A stretch of 64,000 nt of DNA. It comes from Holosporales bacterium (lineage in GTDB: Bacteria > Pseudomonadota > Alphaproteobacteria > RUG11792). How positions within the stretch are numbered: the first letter of the stretch is position 1; each line of letters begins with the position of its first letter. Location of the stretch: contig JAITPA010000025.1 in NCBI GenBank assembly GCA_031289695.1, positions 62,001 through 126,000 of the forward strand, written 5' to 3'. The notes beneath the pieces were generated by a model. The model searched no databases and was not told the origin of the DNA. It saw only the letters and a list, made by a program, of their open reading frames with translations. The position numbers and the translations under genes were made by a program. This document shows positions 17,876-27,714 of the stretch, piece after piece.

Positions 17876-19123
17876 TTAATTTTTAGTTAATTGTGCTTCT
17901 AAAATTCCCCCATCAAATCCAACCACAATCGCATCATCTACTATATTTCCGCATTGTAACTTCGTATTCGATATTTTTACCGGGATAAATGTATCCGTCT
18001 TTCCATACGAATATTCGCCCGAGATACTCTCTATAATAACTGACGTTTTAGTTCCAATTAAGGATAAAAAAAGCCCATGCTTCGCTTGTGTAGCTTTTTC
18101 TCTCAAAATTTTTGCTCGCTCTAAAACTACTGATCTTGGCAATTGGATCATGCTAGCTGCTGCTGTTCCCGCTCTTGAAGAATACGGAAAAACGTGCATC
18201 AGTGATAATTTTGCTTCATCTATTAACTTCAAAGTATTTTGAAACATCTCATCTGTTTCTACTGGGAAGCCAGCTATAAAATCACATCCGAATATTACAT
18301 TTTCCCTACGTGCTCTAATCCTATTGCATAGACCAATAACATCGTCTCTTGTGTGTCGTCTTCTCATCGCCTTTAAAACGACGTCATCTCCAGACTGAAT
18401 GCTCAGATGAAAGTGCGGCATGATCCTGCTTTCGCTTACTAGCAAATCAAGCAACCTGTCGCTGATTTGAGCTGGATCAAGAGAGGAAAGCCTGAGTCTT
18501 CGCATCTGTGGATATGCTGTCAAAACGGATTCTACAGCGTCAGCTAGCTCAATGTCCCTAATATCTTGACCATACGATGAAATATCTATACCGGATAGCA
18601 CAAGCTCTTTTACATCTTGGTTTTTTGAAATATTCTCTACTTTTGCAAGAATATCTGCTATGGGAAGGCTTCTAGATCTGCCCCTTGTAAATGGAACTAT
18701 GCAATACGAACAGAAATGGTTGCAGCCATTTTGTATTTGAACAAATGCTCTAACTTTATCCTCAAATAGAATGTTTCCTGTTTCTGGCTTTACGGCTTCA
18801 TGAGGGATGTCAAAATACTCATCAGGATCTCCTTTTTTTTCGTTTGAAATAACTTTAAAGACTCCATCTAGATTATCGAAGTATGCCATATCAGTCTTCG
18901 TGGCGCATCCTGTAATTATTATTTTTGCATCTTTGTTTTCTCGAATTGCTTTTCTCACCGCTTGTTTGGATTGTCTCTCCGCTTCGTGTGTAACAGCGCA
19001 AGTGTTTATAACCACAACGTCTGAATCAGGCTGTAAATCACTTATTATAGATTTTGTTACTTCTGACTCATATGAATTAAATCGGCAACCTAAAGTGATT
19101 ACTTTAATGTTCCTCGTGCTCAT
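17876..19123 (-). CDS. mtaB: tRNA t6A37 methylthiotransferase MtaB
   Basis: 415 residues. A radical-SAM enzyme that converts t6A to ms2t6A at position 37 of tRNAs. The N-terminal UPF0004 domain begins ITLGCRFNSYESE, the MtaB rather than MiaB/RimO form, with cysteines in LGCR, INTCAVT and ITGCATK for one [4Fe-4S] cluster. The radical-SAM motif is CNHFCSYCIVPFTRGRSRS. A TRAM-like domain follows. The ATG at 19123 is preferred to the GTG just before it. It overlaps the end of ppiD by about 20 bases, so it is coupled to it. Confidence 0.93.
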   Translation of the reverse strand: MSTRNIKVITLGCRFNSYESEVTKSIISDLQPDSDVVVINTCAVTHEAERQSKQAVRKAIRENKDAKIIITGCATKTDMAYFDNLDGVFKVISNEKKGDPDEYFDIPHEAVKPETGNILFEDKVRAFVQIQNGCNHFCSYCIVPFTRGRSRSLPIADILAKVENISKNQDVKELVLSGIDISSYGQDIRDIELADAVESVLTAYPQMRRLRLSSLDPAQISDRLLDLLVSESRIMPHFHLSIQSGDDVVLKAMRRRHTRDDVIGLCNRIRARRENVIFGCDFIAGFPVETDEMFQNTLKLIDEAKLSLMHVFPYSSRAGTAAASMIQLPRSVVLERAKILREKATQAKHGLFLSLIGTKTSVIIESISGEYSYGKTDTFIPVKISNTKLQCGNIVDDAIVVGFDGGILEAQLTKN

Positions 19124-21056
19124 CACTAACCTTAGTCACCTCATCAAGACGTTCTCGATCAATAACGATTTTTGATTTTGATTTGAAGGCTTCATAAGAC
19201 ACTGCTTCAACGTCGCGATCCGTATTAGAATCCAGATATCTACTTATGTTCTGCTCAATATCCGGGGATGCATTTTCGACTTTTTCAATGTCATTTATTG
19301 CAATGAAAATGTACTCTTTGTCGGATAGCCTATAATAGTTCGCCCAGCCCTTCTTTAAAGTCGAAATAATTTCAAGCACAATGTTGGCATTTGGGATTTC
19401 TTCCAGTATGCCATCAACTTCGGCCTTGTGATCCTTGCTGTTTGTGATGAGATCCATTTTGGAAAATTTAAACTTCTTGGCTCCACTCATGGCAGCAATT
19501 TCCTTGGCTGTTTCGGAGCCTTTGCCCATGATGTCATTGATCTTATCACTTGCAAGCTTACCCTTCATTTCGAATATATAATCTTCGCTTACTTGCTTGG
19601 ATATTTTTTTAAATCCAGGAATGGTTGCTTGTTCGACCTTTTGAACAAATACTACGTAGGCTAAAGTGTCTGTTGCCCTAGATACTATCATCTGACTTGG
19701 TTGCAATTCGTCGGTTGAAAACACTGTCTCTAAAACTTCATTCCTTGTATCTTCATCGGTGACTAGCTTTGTCAAATCTGGATTGTCCTGCGAGTTCTTG
19801 AGTCCTTTAATTTCGACTATATTCATATCGGTTTCTTTGGCTATTTCCTCAATAGACCTTCCCGCTCCAAAACTGTCATCGATTTTATTTCTCATATCTT
19901 TTGTTTTGGCGTAGAACTCCGGAGAGTTCATCTTTTCTCCCTGCAGCTCTTTCCTAATGGCAGCCTTGATTTCGGCTTCCGAAAGCTGCTTAGGCTTGTC
20001 TATTCTAACTAGTTTATACACGTAATACACCCCTCCTATTTGATGTACTTGTGAAGACCCATTAGGCTTCAGATCAAAAAGCTCACTGCCTATCTGAGTT
20101 GAAAAATCAGATGCATCGCATTGCTTTATCATATCAACTTTAGGAATAAACTTCTTCACGATCTCTGCTGTCTTTGCCCCTTTTACTAGCATTTGCCAAG
20201 CTTTGCTGGCGTATTCGGAATTCTCAAAAGCAAATCTTTCGAAGTCTCTTTTTTCCTTAGCTATATAAGCATCTTTCGTTTCTTCATACCTTGCATCAAC
20301 CTCTTCGTCACTAACTGTTATGTCTCCAGCCAGTTTACCGTAATCAATGACAAGTACAGCAATATCCCTAATTTCTGGTTGCCTATATTTATCTGGATTA
20401 TTTAAGTAGAATTGCTTGAGTGTTTCATTATCTGGAACTTCGTCGTATTTCATTGAATTTATATTTAGCCTTGCCACAATAACGGTGTTTTTGGATTCAA
20501 ATTCCTTCGCTATTATATTCTTCACGAAGTTGGGTAATTTATAACCCGCCGTAATTGGGTGAAACAATTGTGATCTCGCAACGCTTTCTCTTACTTGATC
20601 AAGAAATGTCGCCTCGCTGATTCCAGAGCGTTTTATTGTCATTTCATATATTTTTGGATCAAATGTCCCGTTGTTTTGAAATTCAGGGAGCGAGCGGACT
20701 ATATCAAACAAGCTCTTTTTTGGAACGATGATATTGAGTTTGTTCATGGTCTGTCTGATAACATTTATTTGGGTAAATTTCTCCAGAACTAACCCTTTGA
20801 TGTCGATCTTTTGGAGCTCATCGTCTGTCAGAGGCTTGGCTCCTGAGTTGCGGACTCTCTGTTTTTCTTGGCCATATTCCATTAAAAATTGATCTACAGT
20901 CATTTTAGAATCGTCGATTGTTAAAACTGATCTTGACGCTGTGTAATTGTGAATTATGTCTCCTAACCCCCATAGGCAGAAGCTAAGTATTATCGCCCCG
21001 AAGACGATTTTCATAACGAGGCTATTTGCGGCATTTCTGAGTTTATTTAGTACCAT
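19104..21056 (-). CDS. ppiD: PpiD-like periplasmic folding factor (SurA_N / parvulin-type)
   Basis: 650 residues. An inner-membrane-anchored chaperone with parvulin-like domains that helps exported proteins fold. The N terminus MVLNKLRNAANSLVMKIVFG followed by one membrane helix (IILSFCLWGLGDI) is typical of alphaproteobacterial PpiD. A SurA_N-type chaperone domain (VLTIDDSKMTVDQFLMEYG) and a central divergent PPIase-like region (around 260-370) follow. Peptidyl-prolyl isomerase activity is uncertain because the central domain is weakly conserved, as is common for PpiD. It is divergent from kdsA across a 221-base region that holds a tandem 13-mer repeat. Confidence 0.88.
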   Translation of the reverse strand: MVLNKLRNAANSLVMKIVFGAIILSFCLWGLGDIIHNYTASRSVLTIDDSKMTVDQFLMEYGQEKQRVRNSGAKPLTDDELQKIDIKGLVLEKFTQINVIRQTMNKLNIIVPKKSLFDIVRSLPEFQNNGTFDPKIYEMTIKRSGISEATFLDQVRESVARSQLFHPITAGYKLPNFVKNIIAKEFESKNTVIVARLNINSMKYDEVPDNETLKQFYLNNPDKYRQPEIRDIAVLVIDYGKLAGDITVSDEEVDARYEETKDAYIAKEKRDFERFAFENSEYASKAWQMLVKGAKTAEIVKKFIPKVDMIKQCDASDFSTQIGSELFDLKPNGSSQVHQIGGVYYVYKLVRIDKPKQLSEAEIKAAIRKELQGEKMNSPEFYAKTKDMRNKIDDSFGAGRSIEEIAKETDMNIVEIKGLKNSQDNPDLTKLVTDEDTRNEVLETVFSTDELQPSQMIVSRATDTLAYVVFVQKVEQATIPGFKKISKQVSEDYIFEMKGKLASDKINDIMGKGSETAKEIAAMSGAKKFKFSKMDLITNSKDHKAEVDGILEEIPNANIVLEIISTLKKGWANYYRLSDKEYIFIAINDIEKVENASPDIEQNISRYLDSNTDRDVEAVSYEAFKSKSKIVIDRERLDEVTKVSDEHEEH

Positions 21057-21127
21057 TTATGTTAGACAGGGATATAGGTAGTTGTAGCGCCATGGTACCG
21101 TAAATCCGCCAAAACCTCAACTCTTTT

Positions 21128-21179
21128 GCTGTCAAAAAAGGTCATCAAAAGAAGTTATCAAAAAAAGCTGTCGAAAAAA
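21128..21179 (+). repeat. Four tandem 13-bp A-rich repeats between ppiD and kdsA
   Basis: Four head-to-tail 13-mers: GCTGTCAAAAAAG, GTCATCAAAAGAA, GTTATCAAAAAAA and GCTGTCGAAAAAA, consensus GYYRTCAAAARAA. They lie in the divergent intergenic region, about 70 bases upstream of ppiD and 100 upstream of the kdsA start. The size and AT-rich nature resemble a regulator-binding iteron or an unwinding element. No DnaA box (TTATNCACA) was found beside it. Confidence 0.75.
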
Positions 21180-21277
21180 TATGAGCATAACCCCTTGGGC
21201 TTTATTTTATTTTGACCGCAGTATCGTTCGTGTATTACAATCCACTTTGTGTGTCCCACACATTGCTATATCGTGCT

Positions 21278-22111
21278 ATGAGATCTGTCAGAGTCTGTGA
21301 ATTCGAAGTTTCAAATGATTTGCCGTTTATTTTTATCGGTGGCCCTTGCGCCATTGAATCGCTGGATCATTCGCTTTTCATGTGTGAAAAAATTAAAGCA
21401 ATTTGTGATAAATTTGGAATTCACTATATATTCAAATCATCATTCGATAAAGCGAACAGAACTAGTTTATCAAGCAAAAGAGGAATAGGCATAGAGGAAG
21501 GATTACGCGTTTTAAGTTGTGTAAAAACAGAGTATAACGTTCCAATTTTGACGGATATTCATTTGCCAGATCAATGCAAACTCGTAGCGGAGGTTGCGGA
21601 TGTTTTGCAAATTCCAGCACTTTTGTGTAGGCAGACTGATCTTCTCGAAGCCGCAGCTAAAACTGGAAAAGTTATAAATGTGAAAAAGGGGCAGTTCGTT
21701 GCGCCAGGTGACATGAAAAACGTTGTAGCCAAATTGGATTATTTTGGAACAAGCAGCATAATGCTGTGCGATAGAGGTACGTGTTTTGGTTACAATGCAT
21801 TAGTAAACGATTTTTGTGGATTGCCCATCATGGCACAAACTGGATATCCAATCATTTTTGATGCTACACATTCCGTTCAGTTGCCATCAGGCAACGGAAT
21901 GTCGTCTGGCGGGAGACGTGAGTTCGCCCCGATTCTCGCGAGAGCGGCGGTTGCTGTTGGCGTTGCTGGTATCTTTATGGAGGTGCATGATAATCCAGAC
22001 GTTGCTCCATGCGATGGGCCAAACATGATTTTCCTCAGGGACTTAGAGCAGATTTTGGCGGAGCTGGTCGCATTAGATTCCGTCTCTAAGAAATTTAAAA
22101 GGACGATATGA
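21278..22111 (+). CDS. kdsA: 3-deoxy-D-manno-octulosonate 8-phosphate (KDO8P) synthase
   Basis: 277 residues. It condenses phosphoenolpyruvate with arabinose-5-phosphate to make KDO-8-phosphate for the LPS inner core. A TIM barrel with [21 protein letters not shown] (substrate lysines), [19 protein letters not shown] and the EVH segment ([17 protein letters not shown]). The extra cysteine in GGPCAIES suggests a metal-dependent form. I chose the ATG at 21278 because it gives the usual short N terminus; a longer frame from 21212 adds 22 unconserved residues. It heads a plus-strand run with pepP and pgk at spacings of 1-3 bases. With lpxC it shows that LPS is made. Confidence 0.95.
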   Translation: MRSVRVCEFEVSNDLPFIFIGGPCAIESLDHSLFMCEKIKAICDKFGIHYIFKSSFDKANRTSLSSKRGIGIEEGLRVLSCVKTEYNVPILTDIHLPDQCKLVAEVADVLQIPALLCRQTDLLEAAAKTGKVINVKKGQFVAPGDMKNVVAKLDYFGTSSIMLCDRGTCFGYNALVNDFCGLPIMAQTGYPIIFDATHSVQLPSGNGMSSGGRREFAPILARAAVAVGVAGIFMEVHDNPDVAPCDGPNMIFLRDLEQILAELVALDSVSKKFKRTI

Positions 22112-22114
22112 AAT

Positions 22115-23827
22115 ATGAATCATGAAAGTCAATTAAGATCTTTAAGGGCAAGATTGGTCGAGTTGGATGTCGATGTTGTATTCGTTGCAATCAATAATTC
22201 GTTCGGAAATTTTGATGACGAAGTGTCGGAGCTAACGCAGATTTCCGGATTCTCTGGATCGAATGGTAGGGCTGTTGTAAGCGCCGATAGGGCGTTGCTC
22301 TGTGTTGATGGTCGGTATACAAAGCAGGCAACCGAACAGACTGATAATTTGGTCTGGGAAGTCTGCACATACCCAGACGTCGATACAATTGGTCTTCTCA
22401 GGAAGGTAATACGAAAAAATCAAACTTTGGCAATCTGTCCATTTTCTATTACGTATAGTTCATATTTAACGATTTCAAAAATTTCTAAGGAACTAGAGTT
22501 TAGTATAAAAATCGTTAACGAATCAATATTTGAAGAGAAAAAAACATCTGATTCTAAGCTGTTTTTAATGGATGAAGTCGATATTGGAGAACCTAAAAGT
22601 AATCGAATAAATAAAATTAGAAGTACTCTTAATGATGGCGAAGCAGTTATGTTGACAGAAAAATCGATTGTTGGTTGGTGCTTTGGGTTGAGGAGAGAAA
22701 AAATCACAGATAACAAATGCGTCCTTCCGAATTGTATTGCCTATATCCCAAAGGTTGAGAAACCAATTATTTTCTGCGATATGGAATTGGAAAATTGTAA
22801 AGAGGACTTTATTTTTATGCCGTTTAGTAAGTTCGAAGATGTTATTCGCTCGGCCAAGAAAGTGTCGGTGAATTGTGATTTTACAACTACTCCGCTTTAT
22901 TTTCCGTTTACTCTGCAAAACTTAATGTTTCACGTGAAACAATCGAGAATTCAGTATGGGGAATTTGAGGCTATTAAGAACTCAACAGAAGTGGAAAATT
23001 TAAAAACCGCGGCGGAATTGACATCTGCCGCATTTATAAAGGTTTTGGCATATGTTGAATCATGCAAAAAAACGACCGAAGTAGAGGTTATTGAGGTATT
23101 TGAAAATGAGTTGCGGAAAAACAAAATTTTTGTAGATTTGAGCTTTAACGCTATTTCTTCATTCGGGAAGAATACCTCAATTGTGCACTATAATCCAAAA
23201 GTTCTTGGCAATTCCAGTATCGATTCAGATGGGTTGTTTTTGTTTGATGCTGGGGCTCATTTCAAAAATGCTACAACGGATATGACAAGGGTTATCTACA
23301 GGGGGGATAATCCAAGTGATGAGCTCTGTACGATATATACAACCATCTTGAAGTCAGTCATCATGTTTTCAACAGCGAAGTTTCCAGATAGAGCGAAAGC
23401 GTCATCTCTTGATTCTCTTGCAAGGTTTTTTGTTTGGCAGCAGGGAATTGATTACAATTTTGGAACTGGCCATGGAGTCGGAAGTTTCGGAAATGTCCAT
23501 GAGCATCCAAGGATTTCACAGAGTTCTAACGAGCAGATTACGAAGAATATGGTGATGACAGTTGAGCCCGGAATATATACCAAATCATTTGGCATAAGGC
23601 TGGAGAATATGCTACTAACAAAAGACGTCAGCCGTGGGTACATTGAGTTTGAGACTTTAAGTTTCATCCCATTTTGCAGAAAAATGATTAAAACAAAAAT
23701 GTTGAATATTGATGAAGTAAAATGGATTAACAACTACAATAAATGTGTCTACGAGAAATTTTATAAAGTGTTCAGCGATGATGTTGATACATTGAGATTC
23801 CTTTCTGAAAATACAAAAGAAGTATAA
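22115..23827 (+). CDS. pepP: Xaa-Pro aminopeptidase (aminopeptidase P family, M24B)
   Basis: 570 residues. A metallopeptidase that removes N-terminal residues before proline. Two N-terminal creatinase-like domains (residues 1-290) precede a pita-bread M24 domain. All five metal ligands are visible: two aspartates in FLFDAGAHFKNATTDMTR, a histidine in GTGHGVGSFGNVHEHP, and glutamates in VMTVEPGIY and RLENMLL. The length matches the long, eukaryote-like APP form common in Alphaproteobacteria. It starts three bases after the kdsA stop and is one base from pgk. A perfect ParB-type site lies inside it at 22926. Confidence 0.92.
   Translation: MNHESQLRSLRARLVELDVDVVFVAINNSFGNFDDEVSELTQISGFSGSNGRAVVSADRALLCVDGRYTKQATEQTDNLVWEVCTYPDVDTIGLLRKVIRKNQTLAICPFSITYSSYLTISKISKELEFSIKIVNESIFEEKKTSDSKLFLMDEVDIGEPKSNRINKIRSTLNDGEAVMLTEKSIVGWCFGLRREKITDNKCVLPNCIAYIPKVEKPIIFCDMELENCKEDFIFMPFSKFEDVIRSAKKVSVNCDFTTTPLYFPFTLQNLMFHVKQSRIQYGEFEAIKNSTEVENLKTAAELTSAAFIKVLAYVESCKKTTEVEVIEVFENELRKNKIFVDLSFNAISSFGKNTSIVHYNPKVLGNSSIDSDGLFLFDAGAHFKNATTDMTRVIYRGDNPSDELCTIYTTILKSVIMFSTAKFPDRAKASSLDSLARFFVWQQGIDYNFGTGHGVGSFGNVHEHPRISQSSNEQITKNMVMTVEPGIYTKSFGIRLENMLLTKDVSRGYIEFETLSFIPFCRKMIKTKMLNIDEVKWINNYNKCVYEKFYKVFSDDVDTLRFLSENTKEV
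22926..22941. promoter_or_regulatory. Perfect ParB-binding parS site
   Basis: TGTTTCACGTGAAACA, a perfect 16-bp palindrome matching the broadly conserved chromosomal parS consensus TGTTNCACGTGAAACA. It lies inside the coding sequence of the aminopeptidase (codons for MFHVKQ). A chance match of this quality in 64 kb is very unlikely. Chromosomal parS sites cluster around the replication origin, so the region is probably origin-proximal. Confidence 0.85.
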
Positions 23828-23828
23828 C

Positions 23829-25013
23829 ATGATGGTTACTATGATTAAAAATTTTGAAGCATTTAAAGAATTCTGCCTTGTGCATAAAAATGTAAAAAAA
23901 TGTGTCTTACGGGCGGATTTGAATCTTCCATCTGGTATAGAAGATTTGTCTAGGATTTATGCGATTAGAGATACCGTGCTTGATGTTCTTGGCATGGGGT
24001 TGAACGTTATCTTAATCTCACATTACAAGAGACCGTCAATAGAAGATGTATCAAATCAGAAGTATTCTCTCCGGAATATCGTCGATAAAGTGTCTCGAGT
24101 TTTAAATGAAGATGTTCATTTTATCGGTGATTCAATATTTGACATTGCTCCAGATTCAGTTAATTCGAAAATAACACTTCTTGAGAACTTGAGATTTTAC
24201 GATGGCGAAACAAAAAATGACAGCAAGCTTGCTGAGAGACTTTCGAAGTTTGGTGACGTTTACATCAACGATGCCTTTTCTGTATCTCATAGAAAACATG
24301 CCTCCGTATGCGCTATAACTGAGTATCTGCCATCGTTTGCAGGATATTCTTTGATGAGAGAAATAAAAGGAATATCGAAAGTTACAAGCAACATAGCAAG
24401 ACCGTTTACGGCGATCATTGGCGGTTCCAAAATTTCGTCTAAGATCGAAGTTTTGCAGCAGATTTCGAAAACTGCGGACAATTTGATTATAGCTGGAGCG
24501 ATGGCAAATACATTCTTGGCAGCAACGGGAGTTGATATGCAGAAGTCGTTGGTCGAGCCGGATCAATTTGAGATGGCTAAAAAGATTCTTGGTGAATCCG
24601 CGGCAGATATAGTTTTACCGATGGATTTCCTGGTGGCAGGTGACATAAGTGAAATGGGTAAAAATCACGGTATACATGAGATCCCAGAAGGATTTGCCTG
24701 TTTTGATATCGGCGGTGAATCTGTCAGAGCAATGTCTGGTATAATAGGAAAATCAAAAACATTGTTATGGAATGGAGCCCTTGGAGCTTTCGAGTTTTCT
24801 AATTTCAATAAGTCGTCAGAGGTGATCGCAAAATTCGTAGCAGACAAGACGAGTAACGATGGGATGATATCAATTATTGGCGGGGGAGAAACAGTAGCAT
24901 CTCTCGGTAACTACAGGGACGATATGACGTTTATTTCAACGGCCGGAGGAGCTTTCCTGGAATTCGTGGCTGGATATGAGTTGCCTGGAGTAGCGAGTTT
25001 ATCGAGCGATTAG
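23829..25013 (+). CDS. pgk: Phosphoglycerate kinase
   Basis: 394 residues, standard length. It transfers phosphate between 1,3-bisphosphoglycerate and ADP. N-domain: LRADLNLPSG (RADxN-type motif) and LLENLRFYDGE. C-domain: IIGGSKISSKIEVLQ, the hinge region, LLWNGALGAFE and GGGETVASL, which bind nucleotide. Normally a GP dipeptide occurs in NGPLG; here it is NGALG, a mild change. The ATG at 23829 lies one base after the pepP stop. With pgi it supports glycolysis or gluconeogenesis. Confidence 0.96.
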   Translation: MMVTMIKNFEAFKEFCLVHKNVKKCVLRADLNLPSGIEDLSRIYAIRDTVLDVLGMGLNVILISHYKRPSIEDVSNQKYSLRNIVDKVSRVLNEDVHFIGDSIFDIAPDSVNSKITLLENLRFYDGETKNDSKLAERLSKFGDVYINDAFSVSHRKHASVCAITEYLPSFAGYSLMREIKGISKVTSNIARPFTAIIGGSKISSKIEVLQQISKTADNLIIAGAMANTFLAATGVDMQKSLVEPDQFEMAKKILGESAADIVLPMDFLVAGDISEMGKNHGIHEIPEGFACFDIGGESVRAMSGIIGKSKTLLWNGALGAFEFSNFNKSSEVIAKFVADKTSNDGMISIIGGGETVASLGNYRDDMTFISTAGGAFLEFVAGYELPGVASLSSD

Positions 25014-25083
25014 TTTATGTCAAGTGTAGATTGGTTGTATATCTGTGGTACAATATGTTGGAAGGGATCTGAGTGAATACGGC

Positions 25084-26376
25084 ATGATGAAAAATTTATT
25101 TTTACTAATGGTTGGGGTTGCTCCTGTTATCCTGTCGACTGCCTGCGAAAAAAAGGAAATATTGACGGGGAAAAGGGAAGCAATATCTGGAGTAACTGTC
25201 GAAAATGGGGCGGGTGATTTAGGTGCTGGAACTAAGATAAACGTAACTCCGCCATTTTTAACTAGTTCATATATCGATGTTGCTGGTAGTAAACAGCATA
25301 ATTCTTTCAATTATAAACTACATAATTTCAAGAAAGTTTTATGGTCGACTTCAATAGGGGGTGGCCAAATTAATTCAAATATAGTCGCATTAGATGGCGA
25401 TATTTACGCTGTTAGTGCGTTAGGTAAATTGGTTTGCATTTCCCAAAAGGATGGCAAGAAAAAGTGGAATATACTCGTTGCCAAACAACCAGATGGAGCT
25501 ATTTTTACGGGCGGATTGACTATAAACAATGGTATTATTTACGTGGCGACGAATATAGGAACAGTCATTGCAATCGATTCCAAGACGCACAAGGAACTTT
25601 GGTCAAAAGCGGTGAAATTCCCGTTTAGGGGAGTCCCATTGTGCGCGTATGAAAAAATTATTGTGGCATCCGTAGAGAATCGAACACTCTGTTTCGATGC
25701 TTCAAATGGCAATGTTATCTGGTCTAAGGCAAATGACAGAGAACAAACTATTATGGCCGAGATGGGAACCCCTGCAGTTTTCCAATACAACATAATCTGT
25801 GGAGATAGCTCCGGTAGCCTGCAGTCAATCGATCTCAATGGAACCTATAATTGGGAAGATGTTCTGTTTTCATCTGACACATCTCAAAGTGGCTCTACCA
25901 TATCACATATAGTTGCTTCACCAGTAGTTGTTGGTAATGCAGTTTTAGTTGCTACGTCTGAATCAAAAATGGCTATGTTTGATTGTTTTTCAGGAGTTAG
26001 ACTGTGGGAACAAAGTATTGGTACGGTTAATCAGCCGGTTATCAACAGTGGATGGGTTTTTGTTGTTAGCAGCGATGGAAAGGTAATTTGTTTATCTGAG
26101 GAAGATGGGGCTATAAGGTGGACATCTGATATCGACAGCCTATGTAGTAAAAAAGGTAGCAAAGATCAAAGGTGGTTTGGCCCAATGATCATCAATGGAG
26201 ACCTTTGGATATTCGGATCCAATGGAAATGTATTAAATATTGATATTTCAACAGGGAATCTTAAAAAGAACAATGTTGGTGTTCTCAAAAATAAAAGGTT
26301 ATCGAAGATGCCAATAATTGTTGATGGCGATATGTTTGTAGCAACATCTAATGGAGATATTTGTAAGATTGGATAA
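25084..26376 (+). CDS. bamB: BamB-like PQQ beta-propeller outer membrane assembly protein
   Basis: 430 residues from the ATG at 25084. BamB is the beta-propeller subunit of the BAM complex that folds outer-membrane proteins. A signal sequence (MMKNLFLLMVGVAPVILSTAC) ends in a cysteine that could be lipidated, but the lipobox (STAC) is not canonical, so the lipid anchor is uncertain. Repeated propeller blades contain W/Q-type motifs such as KLVCISQKDGKKKWN, VIAIDSKTHKELW, LCFDASNGNVIW, AMFDCFSGVRLWEQ and VICLSEEDGAIRW. The gene overlaps der by 26 bases, the same bamB-der order found in many Proteobacteria, which supports the call. Confidence 0.88.
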   Translation: MMKNLFLLMVGVAPVILSTACEKKEILTGKREAISGVTVENGAGDLGAGTKINVTPPFLTSSYIDVAGSKQHNSFNYKLHNFKKVLWSTSIGGGQINSNIVALDGDIYAVSALGKLVCISQKDGKKKWNILVAKQPDGAIFTGGLTINNGIIYVATNIGTVIAIDSKTHKELWSKAVKFPFRGVPLCAYEKIIVASVENRTLCFDASNGNVIWSKANDREQTIMAEMGTPAVFQYNIICGDSSGSLQSIDLNGTYNWEDVLFSSDTSQSGSTISHIVASPVVVGNAVLVATSESKMAMFDCFSGVRLWEQSIGTVNQPVINSGWVFVVSSDGKVICLSEEDGAIRWTSDIDSLCSKKGSKDQRWFGPMIINGDLWIFGSNGNVLNIDISTGNLKKNNVGVLKNKRLSKMPIIVDGDMFVATSNGDICKIG

Positions 26377-27706
26377 GTTTAGAATAGTCCTTATAGGCAG
26401 AACCAATGTTGGCAAGTCGACTCTCTTCAATCGCTTAACTAATTCTAGGGATGCGATCGTTTTTGATAGAGCAGGAGTTACGAGGGATTTTCGTGAAAAA
26501 GAAACTCTAATTTGGGACAAATCTGCAGTAATAATCGATACTCCTGGGATGCTTGACTATTCAGAGCATTTTGGGAAGCAGATATCAACTAAGTTAAGTG
26601 AAACCATACAGTCAGCAGACCTCATTGTATTTGTTCTAGATGGTACCGTTGGAGTTACTGCGCAGGAGGCTGAAATATCAGGTATTTTAAGAAAATCTGG
26701 GAAAGAGGTTATAGTAGCCGTTAATAAATGTGAAAAAGAGAATTTTGTCAAAACTGAAGTTTTGGAACTTGGCTACGATAATGTCATTCAGATATCGGCA
26801 GAGCATGGTATTGGTATTGAAGATCTACTGGCTACAGTGCATCAGTATCTATTCAATCCTGATGAGACTCAGTTTGGTGATAGGAAGGATACCGATGAAG
26901 TAATTAAATTGGCAATTATAGGACGACCGAATGTTGGAAAATCAGCGCTAGTAAACGTTATATTAGGCGAAAATAAAAGATTGGTAGGAGATTTTGCCGG
27001 ACTTACTAGAGAGAGTTTTGCGTTGGATTTTGAGTTTCACGGGAGAAAATTAAAAATAATAGATACGCCAGGGCTCAGGAGAAGTGCGCGTATTACCGAT
27101 GTTTTGGAAAAAATTTCTGTTGCCAATTGTAAAAGTGCATACAAGCAAGCTGATGTTGTCATACTGGTGATAGATGCATCATCGCTGATAGTGGGCGAGA
27201 TAGAGAAACAGGATTTGACCCTCGCAGCTGAAGTTGTTAAGAACGGAAAATCTATTGTTATAGCTTTTAATAAACAGGATTTAACTCCATATGGGTTAAA
27301 TGATACTCCGAAATTCTTGGAAAGAAATTTTGCAAAAAGTTTTTCGCAATTAAAAGAAGTTCCATTTCTATTTATTTCCGCAGTACATAACAAGAACATA
27401 GATAAAATGTTGAAAACTAGCATAGCGATATATGATAAACAAAACAGGAAAATAAAGACAATGGAATTAAACAACTGGCTCAAGGCCTTAAACCAAACGG
27501 ACATGTTGCAAAGTGGCTCGGCTAGGTTTAGACTGAAGTATGTGACGCAGGTTCATTCCAATCCGTTAACGTTCCTGGTGTTTACGACCAACGTAAAAAA
27601 TCTAAGGGAAGACCACAAGCGGTACGTCGTAAACAAACTTAAAGAGAGTTTTGATTTGGTGGATATTCCTGTTAGAATCAGATATAAATCTTCAACGCCA
27701 GTCTAA
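26351..27706 (+). CDS. der: GTPase Der (EngA), ribosome assembly
   Basis: 451 residues with two consecutive GTPase domains and a KH-like C-terminal domain, needed for 50S ribosome assembly. First G domain: G1 GRTNVGKST, G3 DTPGM, G4 NKCE. Second: G1 GRPNVGKSA, G3 DTPGLRRSAR, G4 NKQD. The start ATG at 26351 overlaps bamB by 26 bases; a TTG at 26369 would give a shorter N terminus nearer the family norm. It is followed 8 bases later by smpB. Confidence 0.96.
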   Translation: MEIFVRLDKFRIVLIGRTNVGKSTLFNRLTNSRDAIVFDRAGVTRDFREKETLIWDKSAVIIDTPGMLDYSEHFGKQISTKLSETIQSADLIVFVLDGTVGVTAQEAEISGILRKSGKEVIVAVNKCEKENFVKTEVLELGYDNVIQISAEHGIGIEDLLATVHQYLFNPDETQFGDRKDTDEVIKLAIIGRPNVGKSALVNVILGENKRLVGDFAGLTRESFALDFEFHGRKLKIIDTPGLRRSARITDVLEKISVANCKSAYKQADVVILVIDASSLIVGEIEKQDLTLAAEVVKNGKSIVIAFNKQDLTPYGLNDTPKFLERNFAKSFSQLKEVPFLFISAVHNKNIDKMLKTSIAIYDKQNRKIKTMELNNWLKALNQTDMLQSGSARFRLKYVTQVHSNPLTFLVFTTNVKNLREDHKRYVVNKLKESFDLVDIPVRIRYKSSTPV

Positions 27707-27714
27707 CAGACGAC

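Noticed and set aside
21184-21199. AGCATAACCCCTTGGG matches the start of the phage T7 late terminator
   Set aside because: The right arm of the T7 hairpin is absent and the shared string is only 16 bases, so it is treated as chance.
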